A stretch of 64,000 nucleotides of DNA from Actinomycetales bacterium (GTDB lineage Bacteria; Actinomycetota; Actinomycetes; S36-B12; UBA5976). A program made the translations under genes and the position numbers. The stretch is taken from contig JAIXQF010000001.1 in the NCBI GenBank assembly GCA_027484085.1, positions 68,742 to 132,741 on the forward strand, read 5' to 3'. The notes beneath the pieces were generated by a model that was not told the origin of the DNA, did no database searches, and saw nothing but the letters and a program-made list of their open reading frames with translations. Of this stretch, positions 1-7,751 are shown in pieces (the first letter of the stretch is position 1; every line of letters begins with the position of its first letter).

Positions 1-145
1 CATCTCCACCATGATGTAGGTGGATTAACACATGTTCGGATAATGGAGCCATTTCATCAATGGTTGCTGCCGCAAAAGCAACTTGCTTAACTTCTTCAGT
101 TTGACTTTCGGATAGCCGAGTTAATGCCGAGACTTCAAATGTCAT
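1..145 (-). CDS. mshD: mycothiol synthase, N-terminal part (cut by window edge)
   Basis: Too short for the ORF track. The minus strand from the ATG at 145 reads 48 codons without a stop and contains PLSEHVLIHLHHGGD, which I recognise as the conserved early segment of MshD. MshD is the GNAT acetyltransferase that uses acetyl-CoA on Cys-GlcN-Ins in the last step of mycothiol synthesis. The start lies 3 nt after the stop of the GlnR-like gene, so the two are probably co-transcribed. The same regulator-mshD adjacency is known in Mycobacterium (Rv0818-Rv0819). Only the N-terminus is visible, so catalytic residues cannot be checked. Confidence 0.8.
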   Translation of the reverse strand, partial: MTFEVSALTRLSESQTEEVKQVAFAAATIDEMAPLSEHVLIHLHHGGD

Positions 146-148
146 GGA

Positions 149-850
149 TCAGACAAGAACTTCGCTGGTCTCGTTTACCGGAGAAGTTACATATCGGTAG
201 CCAACGTTTCGAACGGTACCAATTAGATTTTCATTTTCTGGACCAAGTTTTGCTCGCAGACGTCTAACGTGAACGTCAACTGTGCGAGTGCCACCAAAAT
301 AGTCGTATCCCCAGACTTCCCGAAGCAGTTGATCACGAGAAAAAACTCGGCCTGGGTGTTGAGCTAAGAACTTAAGCAATTCGAATTCTTTAAAAGTTAG
401 ATCAAGGGTGCGACCACGAAGCTTTGCGGAATAAGTCGATTCATCGATTGAAAGCTCTCCGGCTTTGATTTCACTTGAAGTTTCGAAAATGTTGGTCGCT
501 TCGGCTTTTGTAGTCGCGAGTCGAATCCGGACTTCAATTTCCGCAGGGCTGGCATCAACCAATAGCACGTCAGTCAAACCCCACTCGCGTGTTACTGCAG
601 CCAAACCACCCTCAGTTGTAATCAGAATTACCGGCGATGTATTCCCTGTAGTTTCCAATAGGCGACACAAGCTTCGAACCGCAGGTAAATCAGTACGACC
701 ATCGATCAGGATGACGTCGACTTCAGGGGCGGCAATTAAGGCAGTTGGTTCGGGCGACATGACCTTGATGTGGTGACTTAATAGTTCAAGGCCAGGCAAA
801 ACAGCACTAGATGGAGTGAGCGCACGGGTGAGCAATAGGACCTGGGCCAT
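149..850 (-). CDS. glnR: GlnR-type orphan OmpR/PhoB-family response regulator
   Basis: 233 aa. The N-terminal half (about 1-115) is a receiver-like fold with a candidate Asp50 in [10 protein letters not shown]. The acidic pair normally found near the N-terminus of true receivers is missing (the start is [12 protein letters not shown]), as in GlnR proteins, which work without phosphorylation. The C-terminal half (about 130-225) is a clear winged helix: [20 protein letters not shown], then [14 protein letters not shown] and VGYRYV. No histidine kinase is adjacent. GlnR is the nitrogen regulator of Actinobacteria, but this close homologue beside mshD could have another regulon. An AGGTGAG ribosome binding site precedes the ATG. 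Assignment to GlnR rather than a paralogue rests on family resemblance and synteny. Confidence 0.75.
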   Translation of the reverse strand: MAQVLLLTRALTPSSAVLPGLELLSHHIKVMSPEPTALIAAPEVDVILIDGRTDLPAVRSLCRLLETTGNTSPVILITTEGGLAAVTREWGLTDVLLVDASPAEIEVRIRLATTKAEATNIFETSSEIKAGELSIDESTYSAKLRGRTLDLTFKEFELLKFLAQHPGRVFSRDQLLREVWGYDYFGGTRTVDVHVRRLRAKLGPENENLIGTVRNVGYRYVTSPVNETSEVLV

Positions 851-934
851 GTTCTCACCTGCTTAATTAGTTGCGTTCTCTAAGTCTAGGGCAGAACTAA
901 TAGGGGTCGAATTGGCTTTATTTACTGAATAAAT

Positions 935-1360
935 CTAGTTACTGACTAATTCAGCAACCGCAGAAACCAGTTCTGGCTTTTTAGGAACACCGGTAGCACG
1001 GAAATGCACAGTTCCTTCTTTATCAATGATCAAAGTGGTTGGCGTTCGGGTTATTCCATAAGTCTTTACCAAGTCCATGTGCTCAACAACATCAAGCTCA
1101 ATGTGGCAAATTGCCGGAAAGCTGTTGGTTACTTCTTCAAGGACTTTGTTAGTCACGCGGCAAGGCTGGCAGAATTCAGATGAAAACTGCAGAAATGTCA
1201 CTTGTGGTGGGTGATCATGGTCTAAGTGGAGGTGTTCGGTTAACCCCTGTAGCGGGGGAACAATTTCTTCCCGGAGTTTGCCATCGCTGAGTTTTCGATA
1301 AATCCCAAAGGCAACTGAGAGCACGAGTGCGGCGAGCAGTACGTAGCCACCACTCGACAT
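935..1360 (-). CDS. membrane-anchored thioredoxin-like protein
   Basis: 141 aa from the ATG at 1360. An in-frame GTG at 1366 overlaps the AAGGAG ribosome binding site and is unlikely. One N-terminal membrane segment (about 6-21, YVLLAALVLSVAFGIY) is followed by a thioredoxin fold with CQPC at about 64-67 and the cis-proline segment RTPTTLII. The fold should therefore lie outside the cytoplasmic membrane. It resembles the ThiX-type protein encoded next to the cysA2/sseC genes of mycobacteria (Rv0816c). The gene is divergent from the sulfur operon at 1521-3273, so a role in thiol or sulfur redox chemistry is plausible. The substrate is unknown. Confidence 0.75.
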   Translation of the reverse strand: MSSGGYVLLAALVLSVAFGIYRKLSDGKLREEIVPPLQGLTEHLHLDHDHPPQVTFLQFSSEFCQPCRVTNKVLEEVTNSFPAICHIELDVVEHMDLVKTYGITRTPTTLIIDKEGTVHFRATGVPKKPELVSAVAELVSN

Positions 1361-1508
1361 GCGCACTCCTTATTAATAGGTATGGATCACTAATCACCAA
1401 TTAGTAGTAACGAACCTAGGCGAAACCTCAGTTTTCGCCAACTCCAATCCTTACTGCGAGACTTTTGCAATAACCAGTAGCGAGCCTGCGATTGCCTTGA
1501 ACCTGGCC

Positions 1509-1514
1509 TATGGT
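1509..1514 (+). promoter_or_regulatory. -10 element of leaderless promoter
   Basis: TATGGT ends six bases before the ATG at 1521, which puts the predicted transcription start at that ATG. No convincing -35 hexamer is visible. This is the presumed promoter of the sulfur operon. Confidence 0.6.
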
Positions 1515-1520
1515 TGGGGC

Positions 1521-1601
1521 ATGTCGAGAACCACAGTGTTGATAAAGCGCCGAGTCGTTGACTATGGCCGCCTTGGTTCTTCGATGTGTATGTGCTCTTG
1601 A
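1521..1601 (+). CDS. Cys-containing regulatory leader peptide of the sulfur operon
   Basis: A 26-codon ORF that fills most of an otherwise gene-free 309-base gap (1361-1669). The peptide has a basic stretch followed by VVD (LIKRRVVDYGRLG) and ends SSMCMCS-stop, with two Cys codons just before the stop. Actinobacterial leader peptides ahead of sulfur assimilation genes share this look: a basic RRxVD segment, then terminal cysteines. In mycobacteria, leaderless Cys-rich short ORFs upstream of such operons act as cysteine-responsive attenuators. Its ATG is placed for leaderless translation, 68 nt separate its stop from the DUF4395 gene, and the downstream operon carries CysA/SseC. The regulatory role is inference; ribosome stalling at Cys codons would be the mechanism. 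Confidence 0.7.
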   Translation: MSRTTVLIKRRVVDYGRLGSSMCMCS

Positions 1602-1669
1602 TTTTGCAGTCCTGATGCTGGCTGCACTCAACGTAAGCCAACTTAAATCGGACCTGAAAAGGAAATTCA

Positions 1670-2095
1670 ATGAGCAAGCAAATTGACCCACGTGGCCCAC
1701 GTTTTGGAGCCGCAATAACAACAGTGGTTCTAGCAAGCATTCTGCTAACAATTCCCTCAAACATTGCCGTCGCGCTACTGGTGATTCAAACATCCGTTTT
1801 TGCACTTGGCGCATTCGTTGGTTTACACGCGCAGCCGTACGGAATTTTGTATCGCAAACTGGTTGCACCAAAGCTCGAAAAGCCGTTAGTGCTTGAAGCG
1901 GTTGAGCCGCCACAGTTTGCTCAATTAGTTGGATTCCTATTTGCAGTTGTTGGCCTTGTGGCCCTGGTTTCAGGCGCTCACTTAGTGGCAACTATTGCAG
2001 TTGGTTTTGCATTAGGTGCCGCATTTCTAAATGCCGCATTTAACTTTTGCCTGGGCTGCGAAATGTATTTGATCGGCAAAAGAATTTTTTCATAA
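1670..2095 (+). CDS. DUF4395 family membrane protein
   Basis: 141 aa, with about four hydrophobic segments (roughly 14-30, 31-53, 84-101, 104-125) and the family motif FCLGCEMYL near the C-terminus (CxxC at 127/130). The start follows AAAAGGA. DUF4395 proteins commonly sit with thioredoxin-like and rhodanese genes in Actinobacteria, as here between a Cys leader peptide and CysA. The CxxC at a membrane edge suggests thiol or sulfur handling, but no reaction is established and none can be read from the sequence. Confidence 0.8.
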   Translation: MSKQIDPRGPRFGAAITTVVLASILLTIPSNIAVALLVIQTSVFALGAFVGLHAQPYGILYRKLVAPKLEKPLVLEAVEPPQFAQLVGFLFAVVGLVALVSGAHLVATIAVGFALGAAFLNAAFNFCLGCEMYLIGKRIFS

Positions 2096-2125
2096 CAAAT
2101 CTTAAGAACAAACAAGGAGAAGTAA

Positions 2126-2971
2126 ATGAGTAACCAAGCGCTAGTAGATGCCGAATGGGCATTAGCCCATTTAGATGATGCCAAAGTAGTTTTCATTGAA
2201 GTTGATGAAGACACCGAAGCGTATGCCGGCAACCACATCCGTAATGCAATTGCACTGAACTGGAAGACCGATCTTCAGGATCCAATTCGTCGCGACTTTG
2301 TTAACAAGCAACAGTTTGAAGCTCTTCTAAGCGCCAAGGGTGTTTCTAATGATGACACCGTTGTGCTTTACGGCGGAAACAACAACTGGTTCGCTGCCTA
2401 CGCATTCTGGTACTTCAAGCTTTATGGCCATGGCGATGTTCGCTTGCTAGATGGTGGCCGCAAGAAGTGGGAACTAGATGGTCGCGAGTTAGTTAGCGAA
2501 GTTCCAAGTCGCGCTGCAACAACGTATGTTGCAAAAGATCAGGATCGTTCAATTCGCGCTTTCCGTGAAGATGTACTTAAGGCGATCGGAACTCAGAATC
2601 TTGTCGATGTTCGCAGTCCGGATGAGTACGCAGGTCGTTTACTTGCGCCAGCTCACTTACCGCAAGAAGCTGCACGCATCGGTGGACACATTCCAACGGC
2701 TGCAAACATTCCATGGAGTAAGGCTGCCAACGAAGATGGTTCCTTCAAGTCCATCGATGAACTGAAGGCCCTTTATGAAGGTGCTGGTGTTGATCTAAAC
2801 AAGGACACCATCGCTTACTGCCGAATTGGCGAACGTTCCGCCCACTCATGGTTTGTATTGCACGAGTTGCTAGGCGTGAAGAACGTAAGCAACTACGACG
2901 GTTCATGGACTGAGTACGGCTCACTTGTTGGTGTTCCGGTAGCTGTTGGCGACGAACCGGGTGACGCATGA
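2126..2971 (+). CDS. cysA: thiosulfate/3-mercaptopyruvate sulfurtransferase (CysA/SseA type)
   Basis: 281 aa with two rhodanese domains: an inactive N-terminal one (about 1-125) and a catalytic C-terminal one (about 145-275). The active-site loop is YCRIGERSAHSW, so Cys232 would carry the persulfide. Such enzymes move sulfane sulfur from thiosulfate or mercaptopyruvate to a thiophilic acceptor. A strong AAGGAGA site precedes the ATG, and the next gene overlaps by four bases (ATGA). The CRIGERSAH loop is typical of the mycobacterial CysA2/CysA3 proteins that pair with SseC. Donor preference cannot be decided from sequence. Confidence 0.9.
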   Translation: MSNQALVDAEWALAHLDDAKVVFIEVDEDTEAYAGNHIRNAIALNWKTDLQDPIRRDFVNKQQFEALLSAKGVSNDDTVVLYGGNNNWFAAYAFWYFKLYGHGDVRLLDGGRKKWELDGRELVSEVPSRAATTYVAKDQDRSIRAFREDVLKAIGTQNLVDVRSPDEYAGRLLAPAHLPQEAARIGGHIPTAANIPWSKAANEDGSFKSIDELKALYEGAGVDLNKDTIAYCRIGERSAHSWFVLHELLGVKNVSNYDGSWTEYGSLVGVPVAVGDEPGDA

Positions 2972-3273
2972 GCGGTTGCGGCGCAGTAGTCGGTGGCGTC
3001 TCGTTAGACAACATCGACATATCAACACAGGCAGTCATCCAGGGTGTAATCACGTACGGAGATGTTCCAGCCAGTGTTGGTTATGCCCGCTTACTGGATC
3101 GAAACGATGAATTCGTTGCTGAGGTTCCGATCTCAAAACAAGGCGAGTTTCGTTTCTTTACGGTTTCAGGCGATTGGACCATAGTTGCCCTGATTCCAGG
3201 GTCCAATAGTCGAACTCAGGTAACGGCTGAGCTTGGAAAAGTTCTAGACGTAGACATCGTTATACCTAAATAA
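2968..3273 (+). CDS. sseC: SseC-like DUF1416 protein
   Basis: 101 aa. Begins MSGCGAVVGGVSLDNID, typical of the DUF1416 family, followed by a small beta-sandwich-like domain (GVITYGDVPASVGYARLLD, then GEFRFFTVSGDWTIVAL). It is translationally coupled to CysA by an ATGA overlap, the same arrangement as mycobacterial cysA-sseC. It is believed to be a sulfur-metabolism accessory protein; the function is not biochemically settled. The operon ends at the hairpin 3286-3317. Confidence 0.85.
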   Translation: MSGCGAVVGGVSLDNIDISTQAVIQGVITYGDVPASVGYARLLDRNDEFVAEVPISKQGEFRFFTVSGDWTIVALIPGSNSRTQVTAELGKVLDVDIVIPK

Positions 3274-3285
3274 ATTAATACCTAA

Positions 3286-3317
3286 AAAGGCTGGTTTTCT
3301 TCGGAAAGCCAGCCTTT
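3286..3317 (+). terminator. intrinsic-type terminator hairpin of the sulfur operon
   Basis: A 14-bp stem (one G-T pair) closed by a TTCG loop: AAAGGCTGGTTTTC / GAAAGCCAGCCTTT. It starts 12 bases after the sseC stop. The same 32 bases recur at 5107-5138. Confidence 0.85.
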
Positions 3318-3426
3318 ATTGGTTCTGCGGACAGGCTCGCTAAGGTTTTTTGCGCTACGAGGCATGGCCATGTTGTCTGATTTGCCCTGTTTCTGGCATA
3401 GTTAAAGCAGAAGTTGTCCGTCCCCA

Positions 3427-5085
3427 ATGAATCCTTACAGAAAGCTCTTTTTCATGCCTGCAAAAAAATTACGAAAAATTTCGATTGCTGCGATTTTTGC
3501 ACTTGTTGCCACACTTTTCCAAGGTGCCTCGCTGAGCCCAGCTTCTGCCGCACCGGTTTATAGCGGCAGCGTTAGTGTGACACGCGCTTACGACTCCGAT
3601 ACCAACAGCATTCAGGCTTATTCAGGGGAACGCCTTTACGTGAATTTTCGGTATGACGTAAATGTGACCTCTGTTGAATCGGGAGATGAACTTACTTTCG
3701 ACGATCTCGAGAATGAAATAACAGGTCTTTCAGCACAATGGAACATCAATAACAACTACATGAACCGAGTTACCGCACTTACATACACTGTTCCAGATCC
3801 CAAGCCAACTTCAATCGAATTGACTGTGTCTAAGACCTTGACCCCCTCGGCTAATGGACCAATTAAATTTGATCCAGTTGTAACAACTGACGGTGCTACC
3901 TTGACGGCAAATAGCACATATACAAGTGCCAGCTTGAACACATCGATAACATCTGCCGGATATACGGCAAAAGACGGAGACCAGTACCTCTATTACTATG
4001 GCAGCGTTTGCGTTGATATGGCACAGGTAGCTGCCGACGACGAATTAGTGCTGTCAACAACAATCACGGGATCACCTACTACGACCTCAAATACGACGTC
4101 TTGGTATGGTCCCAACGGAATGTCAATAAATGCCATTTCGCCTCAGACTGATCTCGAAAGAACGGTACCGTCTCCAGAACCTACACAAATTTCCGCGTCA
4201 TTTAACAGAGGATTCTCGGGTCTAACCTCAGGCTTTAAATACACTTTTTCTGCCGAAATTGAGAGTGAAGGCACCTCGGTGGGCATAACTTGCCCGTTAC
4301 TTCCTGGCCCAACACCTGGTTTATTTCCAGTGGGTGGCGCTTCAGTTACTGGAACTTTCTCAGTCGGTTCCAAGATTACGGTCACTCCAAACAAGTGGTC
4401 TCTTACAAATGGTGGTGCAGTAGTTGCCGCAGCAACTACCGAATACGACTGGTATCTCTGCACTACTCCGCTAACAGCCGCAACGACTGACTTTACGCAA
4501 ATCGAATGTTTCCAAGATCAGCCTGAACAAGTCTTAGCTAGTGGAACCTCAATCGGTTACACAGATGGCCCAAATCAGGGATTTACCGGAGCGTCATTGA
4601 CTATAACTCAGGGTCTTTTAACATCAATGACTGGAAAATACTTGATGGTAATCGTGAATGGGGCATCTGGCTCTGGCATGTCCCTCAAGCGCGGAGATTT
4701 GTTCATGAAAACCTGTGGACCTATCGCTTCGGGCTCAACCTGTTCATCGACCTATGGAACCCCTGTAGCACCAGCCAAGAAGACCCCGAAGGCTGCGACT
4801 GTTGCGACAAAGGTGAAAGTCGGAAAGACATTCACAATTTCGCTTCATTCATCTAAGGGAACAGCATCAAAGGGCGCGAACTCCGATGGTCTTGCTGCGG
4901 TAGTTTCGGTTGCTTCAGCTTCCAAGGCGTTCTGCTCAGTGACCAAGATCGTAAAGAGTAAGAAGATCACTGGTTACACAGTCAAGGGTCTTAAGGCTGG
5001 CAAGTGTTCAGTTGTCGTTGCCATCTCAGGTAGCTCAACTTTCAATGCCTCATCTAAGACAACCGTTGTGACGGTTTCCAAGTAG
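3427..5085 (+). CDS. secreted, lysine-rich-tailed surface protein of unknown function
   Basis: 552 aa. I do not recognise the function. A signal peptide is clear: basic MPAKKLRKISIAA, hydrophobic core, and a likely cleavage after SPASAA (about 42). An ATG at 3454 (MPAKK) gives a more usual signal-peptide length and may be the real start. The mature protein is Ser/Thr-rich and predicted beta-rich, with scattered cysteines (about 9) and a proline-containing linker (APAKKTPKA). The Lys/Ser-rich C-terminal domain of about 95 aa (from TVATKVKVGKTF) has alternating beta pattern and two Cys. No sortase motif, anchor or catalytic motif is seen. Flanking twin terminators isolate it as a single-gene unit. 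Confidence 0.7.
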   Translation: MNPYRKLFFMPAKKLRKISIAAIFALVATLFQGASLSPASAAPVYSGSVSVTRAYDSDTNSIQAYSGERLYVNFRYDVNVTSVESGDELTFDDLENEITGLSAQWNINNNYMNRVTALTYTVPDPKPTSIELTVSKTLTPSANGPIKFDPVVTTDGATLTANSTYTSASLNTSITSAGYTAKDGDQYLYYYGSVCVDMAQVAADDELVLSTTITGSPTTTSNTTSWYGPNGMSINAISPQTDLERTVPSPEPTQISASFNRGFSGLTSGFKYTFSAEIESEGTSVGITCPLLPGPTPGLFPVGGASVTGTFSVGSKITVTPNKWSLTNGGAVVAAATTEYDWYLCTTPLTAATTDFTQIECFQDQPEQVLASGTSIGYTDGPNQGFTGASLTITQGLLTSMTGKYLMVIVNGASGSGMSLKRGDLFMKTCGPIASGSTCSSTYGTPVAPAKKTPKAATVATKVKVGKTFTISLHSSKGTASKGANSDGLAAVVSVASASKAFCSVTKIVKSKKITGYTVKGLKAGKCSVVVAISGSSTFNASSKTTVVTVSK

Positions 5086-5102
5086 TACTGGCAAAACCAA
5101 AT

Positions 5103-5142
5103 AACCAAAGGCTGGTTTTCTTCGGAAAGCCAGCCTTTGGTT
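5103..5142 (+). terminator. terminator hairpin, twin of 3286-3317
   Basis: The core 32 bases (5107-5138) are identical to the hairpin after sseC, here extended by four more pairs (AACC/GGTT) into an 18-bp stem with a TTCG loop. It lies between the secreted protein and the convergent CoA-binding gene and can serve both strands. Confidence 0.85.
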
Positions 5143-5150
5143 TGTATGAA

Positions 5151-5582
5151 TCACTTTCCTTCAGGAACTAAATTCAAGTAATCCACCTTGATACATCTGT
5201 CCATGACAACTTTCATTCCGGCGTCAGAGGCAAGTTTTGCGACATCATCGTTCTCGATACCAAGTTGCATCCACCAAGTTTTCCCAGCTGAGGAATCTGC
5301 GATAGCCGGGAATTCAGATTCAAATACAGCCGGCATATCTTCAGCTTTACGAAATACGTCGATGATGTCCGGGACAATCGGCAAGTCCGCCAGCGACTTA
5401 TAAACCGGTTGACCCAAAATCTCTTGAGTGACCGTTGGATTGATTAAGTAGACGTCGAAGTGAGTCTGCTCGATCAAGTAGGCGGCAACTTGATGGCTCG
5501 CTCGCTCTGGATTGCTAGAGACCCCGATAACAGCCACCGAAGCCGCTGATTCCAAAATTGATTTAATGTCGGCGTTATTCAC
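5151..5582 (-). CDS. CoA-binding domain protein (YccU-like)
   Basis: 143 aa, the usual length for the stand-alone CoA_binding_2 family. A Rossmann-type start (ASVAVIGVSSNPERASHQVA) is followed by LINPTVTQEILGQPVYKSLADLP and VPDIIDVFRKAED, family hallmarks. It may bind CoA or a nucleotide; no enzymatic role is known. The start is a GTG at 5582 preceded by GAAGGA. It is convergent with the secreted protein and divergent from the nitrobindin operon. Confidence 0.85.
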   Translation of the reverse strand: MNNADIKSILESAASVAVIGVSSNPERASHQVAAYLIEQTHFDVYLINPTVTQEILGQPVYKSLADLPIVPDIIDVFRKAEDMPAVFESEFPAIADSSAGKTWWMQLGIENDDVAKLASDAGMKVVMDRCIKVDYLNLVPEGK

Positions 5583-5631
5583 AACGTGATTGTCCTTCGG
5601 CTTGGCTACTTACTTGAGAATACTTGGCGGA

Positions 5632-5637
5632 TACACT
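5632..5637 (+). promoter_or_regulatory. -10 element of leaderless promoter
   Basis: TACACT lies seven bases before the ATG at 5645, so the transcript probably begins at or next to that start codon. Confidence 0.55.
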
Positions 5638-5644
5638 TAAGCAC

Positions 5645-5746
5645 ATGGCCGAGACGTTTTACACCGGATTGCTAGTCGTATGCTCCCTAGCGATTACTGG
5701 CTATGCATCGTGGATGGTCTACAAACTTTATAAGGGACAATCATGA
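5645..5746 (+). CDS. 33-aa single-pass membrane miniprotein
   Basis: Below the ORF-track cutoff. MAETFYTGLLVVCSLAITGY starts one hydrophobic helix that ends in a basic tail (YKLYKGQS). It is supported as a gene by a TACACT-N7-ATG leaderless promoter and by the four-base ATGA overlap with the nitrobindin gene, which implies translational coupling. It may be a small membrane protein, or it may act only to deliver ribosomes to the next gene. No family assignment. Confidence 0.6.
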   Translation: MAETFYTGLLVVCSLAITGYASWMVYKLYKGQS

Positions 5747-6267
5747 GCACTAAATTGCATCCAGATTTGGCACCGTTGTCCTGGCTAGTAGGGACGTGGG
5801 TAGGCGTTGGAGTTGTTGGTTACCCAAGTATGGAATCTGACATTCAGGTGGGTCAAGAGCTGAGCATTCACTCAGATGGTCGACCATTTCTTATTCACTG
5901 GTCTCGCACTTGGGAACTTGATGACCAAGGCGAACGGGTTCGTCCATTGGCAATTGAAAGCGGATTTTGGCGACCACGTCCTGATAACGAAGTCGAGTTA
6001 TTGCTTGCGCATCCAACTGGATTCTTGGAATCTTGGTTTGGCAAAGTAACTATTACCGGGCTTGAAAATGCCCAGATCACTGGCGCTCGCGTTGAACTGA
6101 AAACTGACGCCATTTTGCGCACTGCATCAGCCAAGCAAGTCGATTCTGGTGAACGAATTTACGGATTAGTCGACGGCAACATCGGTTGGGTTTATGACAT
6201 GGCGGCCGAAGGGCACACCATGAAGTCACACGCTTCATTCCATCTCACAAAGGCAGTAGCACCATGA
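5743..6267 (+). CDS. nitrobindin-like / FABP-family heme-binding beta-barrel protein
   Basis: 174 aa. The opening LSWLVGTWVGVGVVGYPS fits the GxWxGxGxxxYP signature of nitrobindin-like lipocalin barrels. The C-terminal MKSHASFHLTKA holds the histidine region used as the heme-iron ligand in characterised members. Mycobacterial Rv0813c belongs to this family and sits in a comparable neighbourhood. Nitrobindins hold ferric heme and isomerise peroxynitrite or bind NO; fatty-acid binding was the older idea. It overlaps the upstream miniprotein and the downstream fur-type gene by four bases each. Confidence 0.8.
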   Translation: MSTKLHPDLAPLSWLVGTWVGVGVVGYPSMESDIQVGQELSIHSDGRPFLIHWSRTWELDDQGERVRPLAIESGFWRPRPDNEVELLLAHPTGFLESWFGKVTITGLENAQITGARVELKTDAILRTASAKQVDSGERIYGLVDGNIGWVYDMAAEGHTMKSHASFHLTKAVAP

Positions 6268-6692
6268 GCAATGAATGGGATGACGTACTTCGCGATCAGG
6301 GTTACCGAATCACACCCCAGCGCCAATTAGTGCTGGAAGCGGTGAATACTTTGGGCCATGCCACTCCGGAAGAGTTATTGACTGAAGTTCAAAAGACTGC
6401 AGCTGCGGTCAACTTATCAACGATTTACCGAACCCTTGAAGTGCTTGAGCAAGTTGGATTGGTTACGCACGCCCACATTGGGCACGGTGCTCCGACGTAT
6501 CACTCAGTTGATAATGATGCCCACATCCACTTAGTTTGCGATACCTGTCAGGGTGTGCAATCTATTCCGGCTGATGCGGCTGAGTTATTCGTTCAAATGC
6601 TTCGCGAAAAAGTGGGCTTCGAGACCGACGTGGCACACGTCTCTGTTCATGGTCAGTGCGCAACCTGCATGGATCGCCAAAAACTTCTTTAG
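6264..6692 (+). CDS. Fur-family metal-dependent repressor
   Basis: 142 aa. The winged helix occupies about 1-80 (GYRITPQRQLVLEAVNTLGHATPEELL, then VNLSTIYRTLEVLEQVGLV). The metal-binding/dimer domain carries HIHLVCDTC and a second CxxC in GQCATCMD, i.e. the four-Cys structural zinc site. Fur, Zur and related repressors bind DNA with a divalent metal. The HxHLVCxxC pattern suits Zur/FurB or Fur equally, so I give no symbol. It is coupled by overlap to the nitrobindin gene, a hint that a metal or heme signal may control the operon. Confidence 0.88.
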   Translation: MSNEWDDVLRDQGYRITPQRQLVLEAVNTLGHATPEELLTEVQKTAAAVNLSTIYRTLEVLEQVGLVTHAHIGHGAPTYHSVDNDAHIHLVCDTCQGVQSIPADAAELFVQMLREKVGFETDVAHVSVHGQCATCMDRQKLL

Positions 6693-6773
6693 TTCTCAGG
6701 AACATCAGGAATATCCAAGGCTGCCGCCTAAGCAAAGGTATCCAGTTCCAACTACTTGCGAGAGAATGTTGTT

Positions 6774-7751
6774 ATGACCGCAATCCCGCACATGGATGAC
6801 ACCAGCATTGATGCTGCTGTGCCATGGCATTACGGTGAACCGTTTAAGGAACAGCGTGAGCTGGTAGCCGGGCGAGGTCGAGTTGACCTTTCGCATCGTG
6901 GGGTAGTCACAGTTACTGGGCCAGATCGAAAATCTTGGTTGCATTCCATCACAACACAGGATTTTGAGTCGCCAGTTGCCCACTTAACGTCATTGATTTT
7001 GTCTCCGCATGGACACATCGAACACGATATTCACGTCGCTAATCACAATGAAACAATGTGGATCAGTTGTGAGCCAGGAACTGTAAATGACTTGATTCAG
7101 TATTTAGAATCGATGAAATTCATGCTTCGGGTTGAAGTAACAAACGTTTCAGATCAGATTGCAGTTGTTGGCGCCCCAGGCTGGATCGAATCAGATTTGT
7201 ATCCGGTTTGGCACTCCTCTGAAGCATTTGTAAATGATTCACAAGTTAGCGATAAGTACGTTGTAACTCGACCAGCTGATTGGAAAGTTAGTGAACTTTT
7301 CGTGCCCCGCGAAGACCTTGACCAGGTTCTGAGTGAAGACACACAAGTTGGAACCTGGGCTTGGGAAGCGCATCGGATTCGTGCAGGTGTGCCTCGATTA
7401 AATTTTGAAACGGATCACAAAACGATTCCGCACGAAATTGGTTTGATCGGTTCCTCAGTTCATTTGAACAAAGGTTGCTATCGCGGACAAGAAACTGTGG
7501 CTCGGGTTTACAACCTAGGAAAACCACCTCGTCGCATAGTCCAACTCGAACTTGATGGCTCAACTAATGAGTTACCTGTAATTGGGGATGCTGTTCTTTG
7601 GGACGGTAAAGAAGTTGGTCGAGTAACGTCCGTGACGCAAGATTACGAAAGCGGACCACTGGCTCTTGCTGTTATCAAGCGCTCAGTTCCAACCGATGTG
7701 GTTCTAACTGCCGGAACTGTCGCAGCTAGCCAAACTGTAATTGTGGAATAA
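6774..7751 (+). CDS. ygfZ: folate-binding YgfZ/GcvT-like protein
   Basis: 325 aa from the ATG at 6774, which has GAGAG about 9 nt upstream. The track start is a TTG at 6756 with no such site. The signature KGCYRGQETVARVYN near residue 235 identifies the YgfZ/IBA57 group, a GcvT-like fold that binds tetrahydrofolate and supports Fe-S cluster repair or tRNA modification. The N-terminal part carries RGVVTVTGPDRKSWLHSI, typical of the family. Its stop abuts the stop of the convergent dtd gene with no spacer. Confidence 0.88.
   Translation: MTAIPHMDDTSIDAAVPWHYGEPFKEQRELVAGRGRVDLSHRGVVTVTGPDRKSWLHSITTQDFESPVAHLTSLILSPHGHIEHDIHVANHNETMWISCEPGTVNDLIQYLESMKFMLRVEVTNVSDQIAVVGAPGWIESDLYPVWHSSEAFVNDSQVSDKYVVTRPADWKVSELFVPREDLDQVLSEDTQVGTWAWEAHRIRAGVPRLNFETDHKTIPHEIGLIGSSVHLNKGCYRGQETVARVYNLGKPPRRIVQLELDGSTNELPVIGDAVLWDGKEVGRVTSVTQDYESGPLALAVIKRSVPTDVVLTAGTVAASQTVIVE

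Noticed and set aside
1390-1991. Minus-strand ORFs 1390..1764 and 1428..1991 (124 and 187 aa)
   Set aside because: They lie antisense to the leader peptide and DUF4395 gene, have no ribosome site or family-like composition, and cross the divergent promoter region. Shadows.
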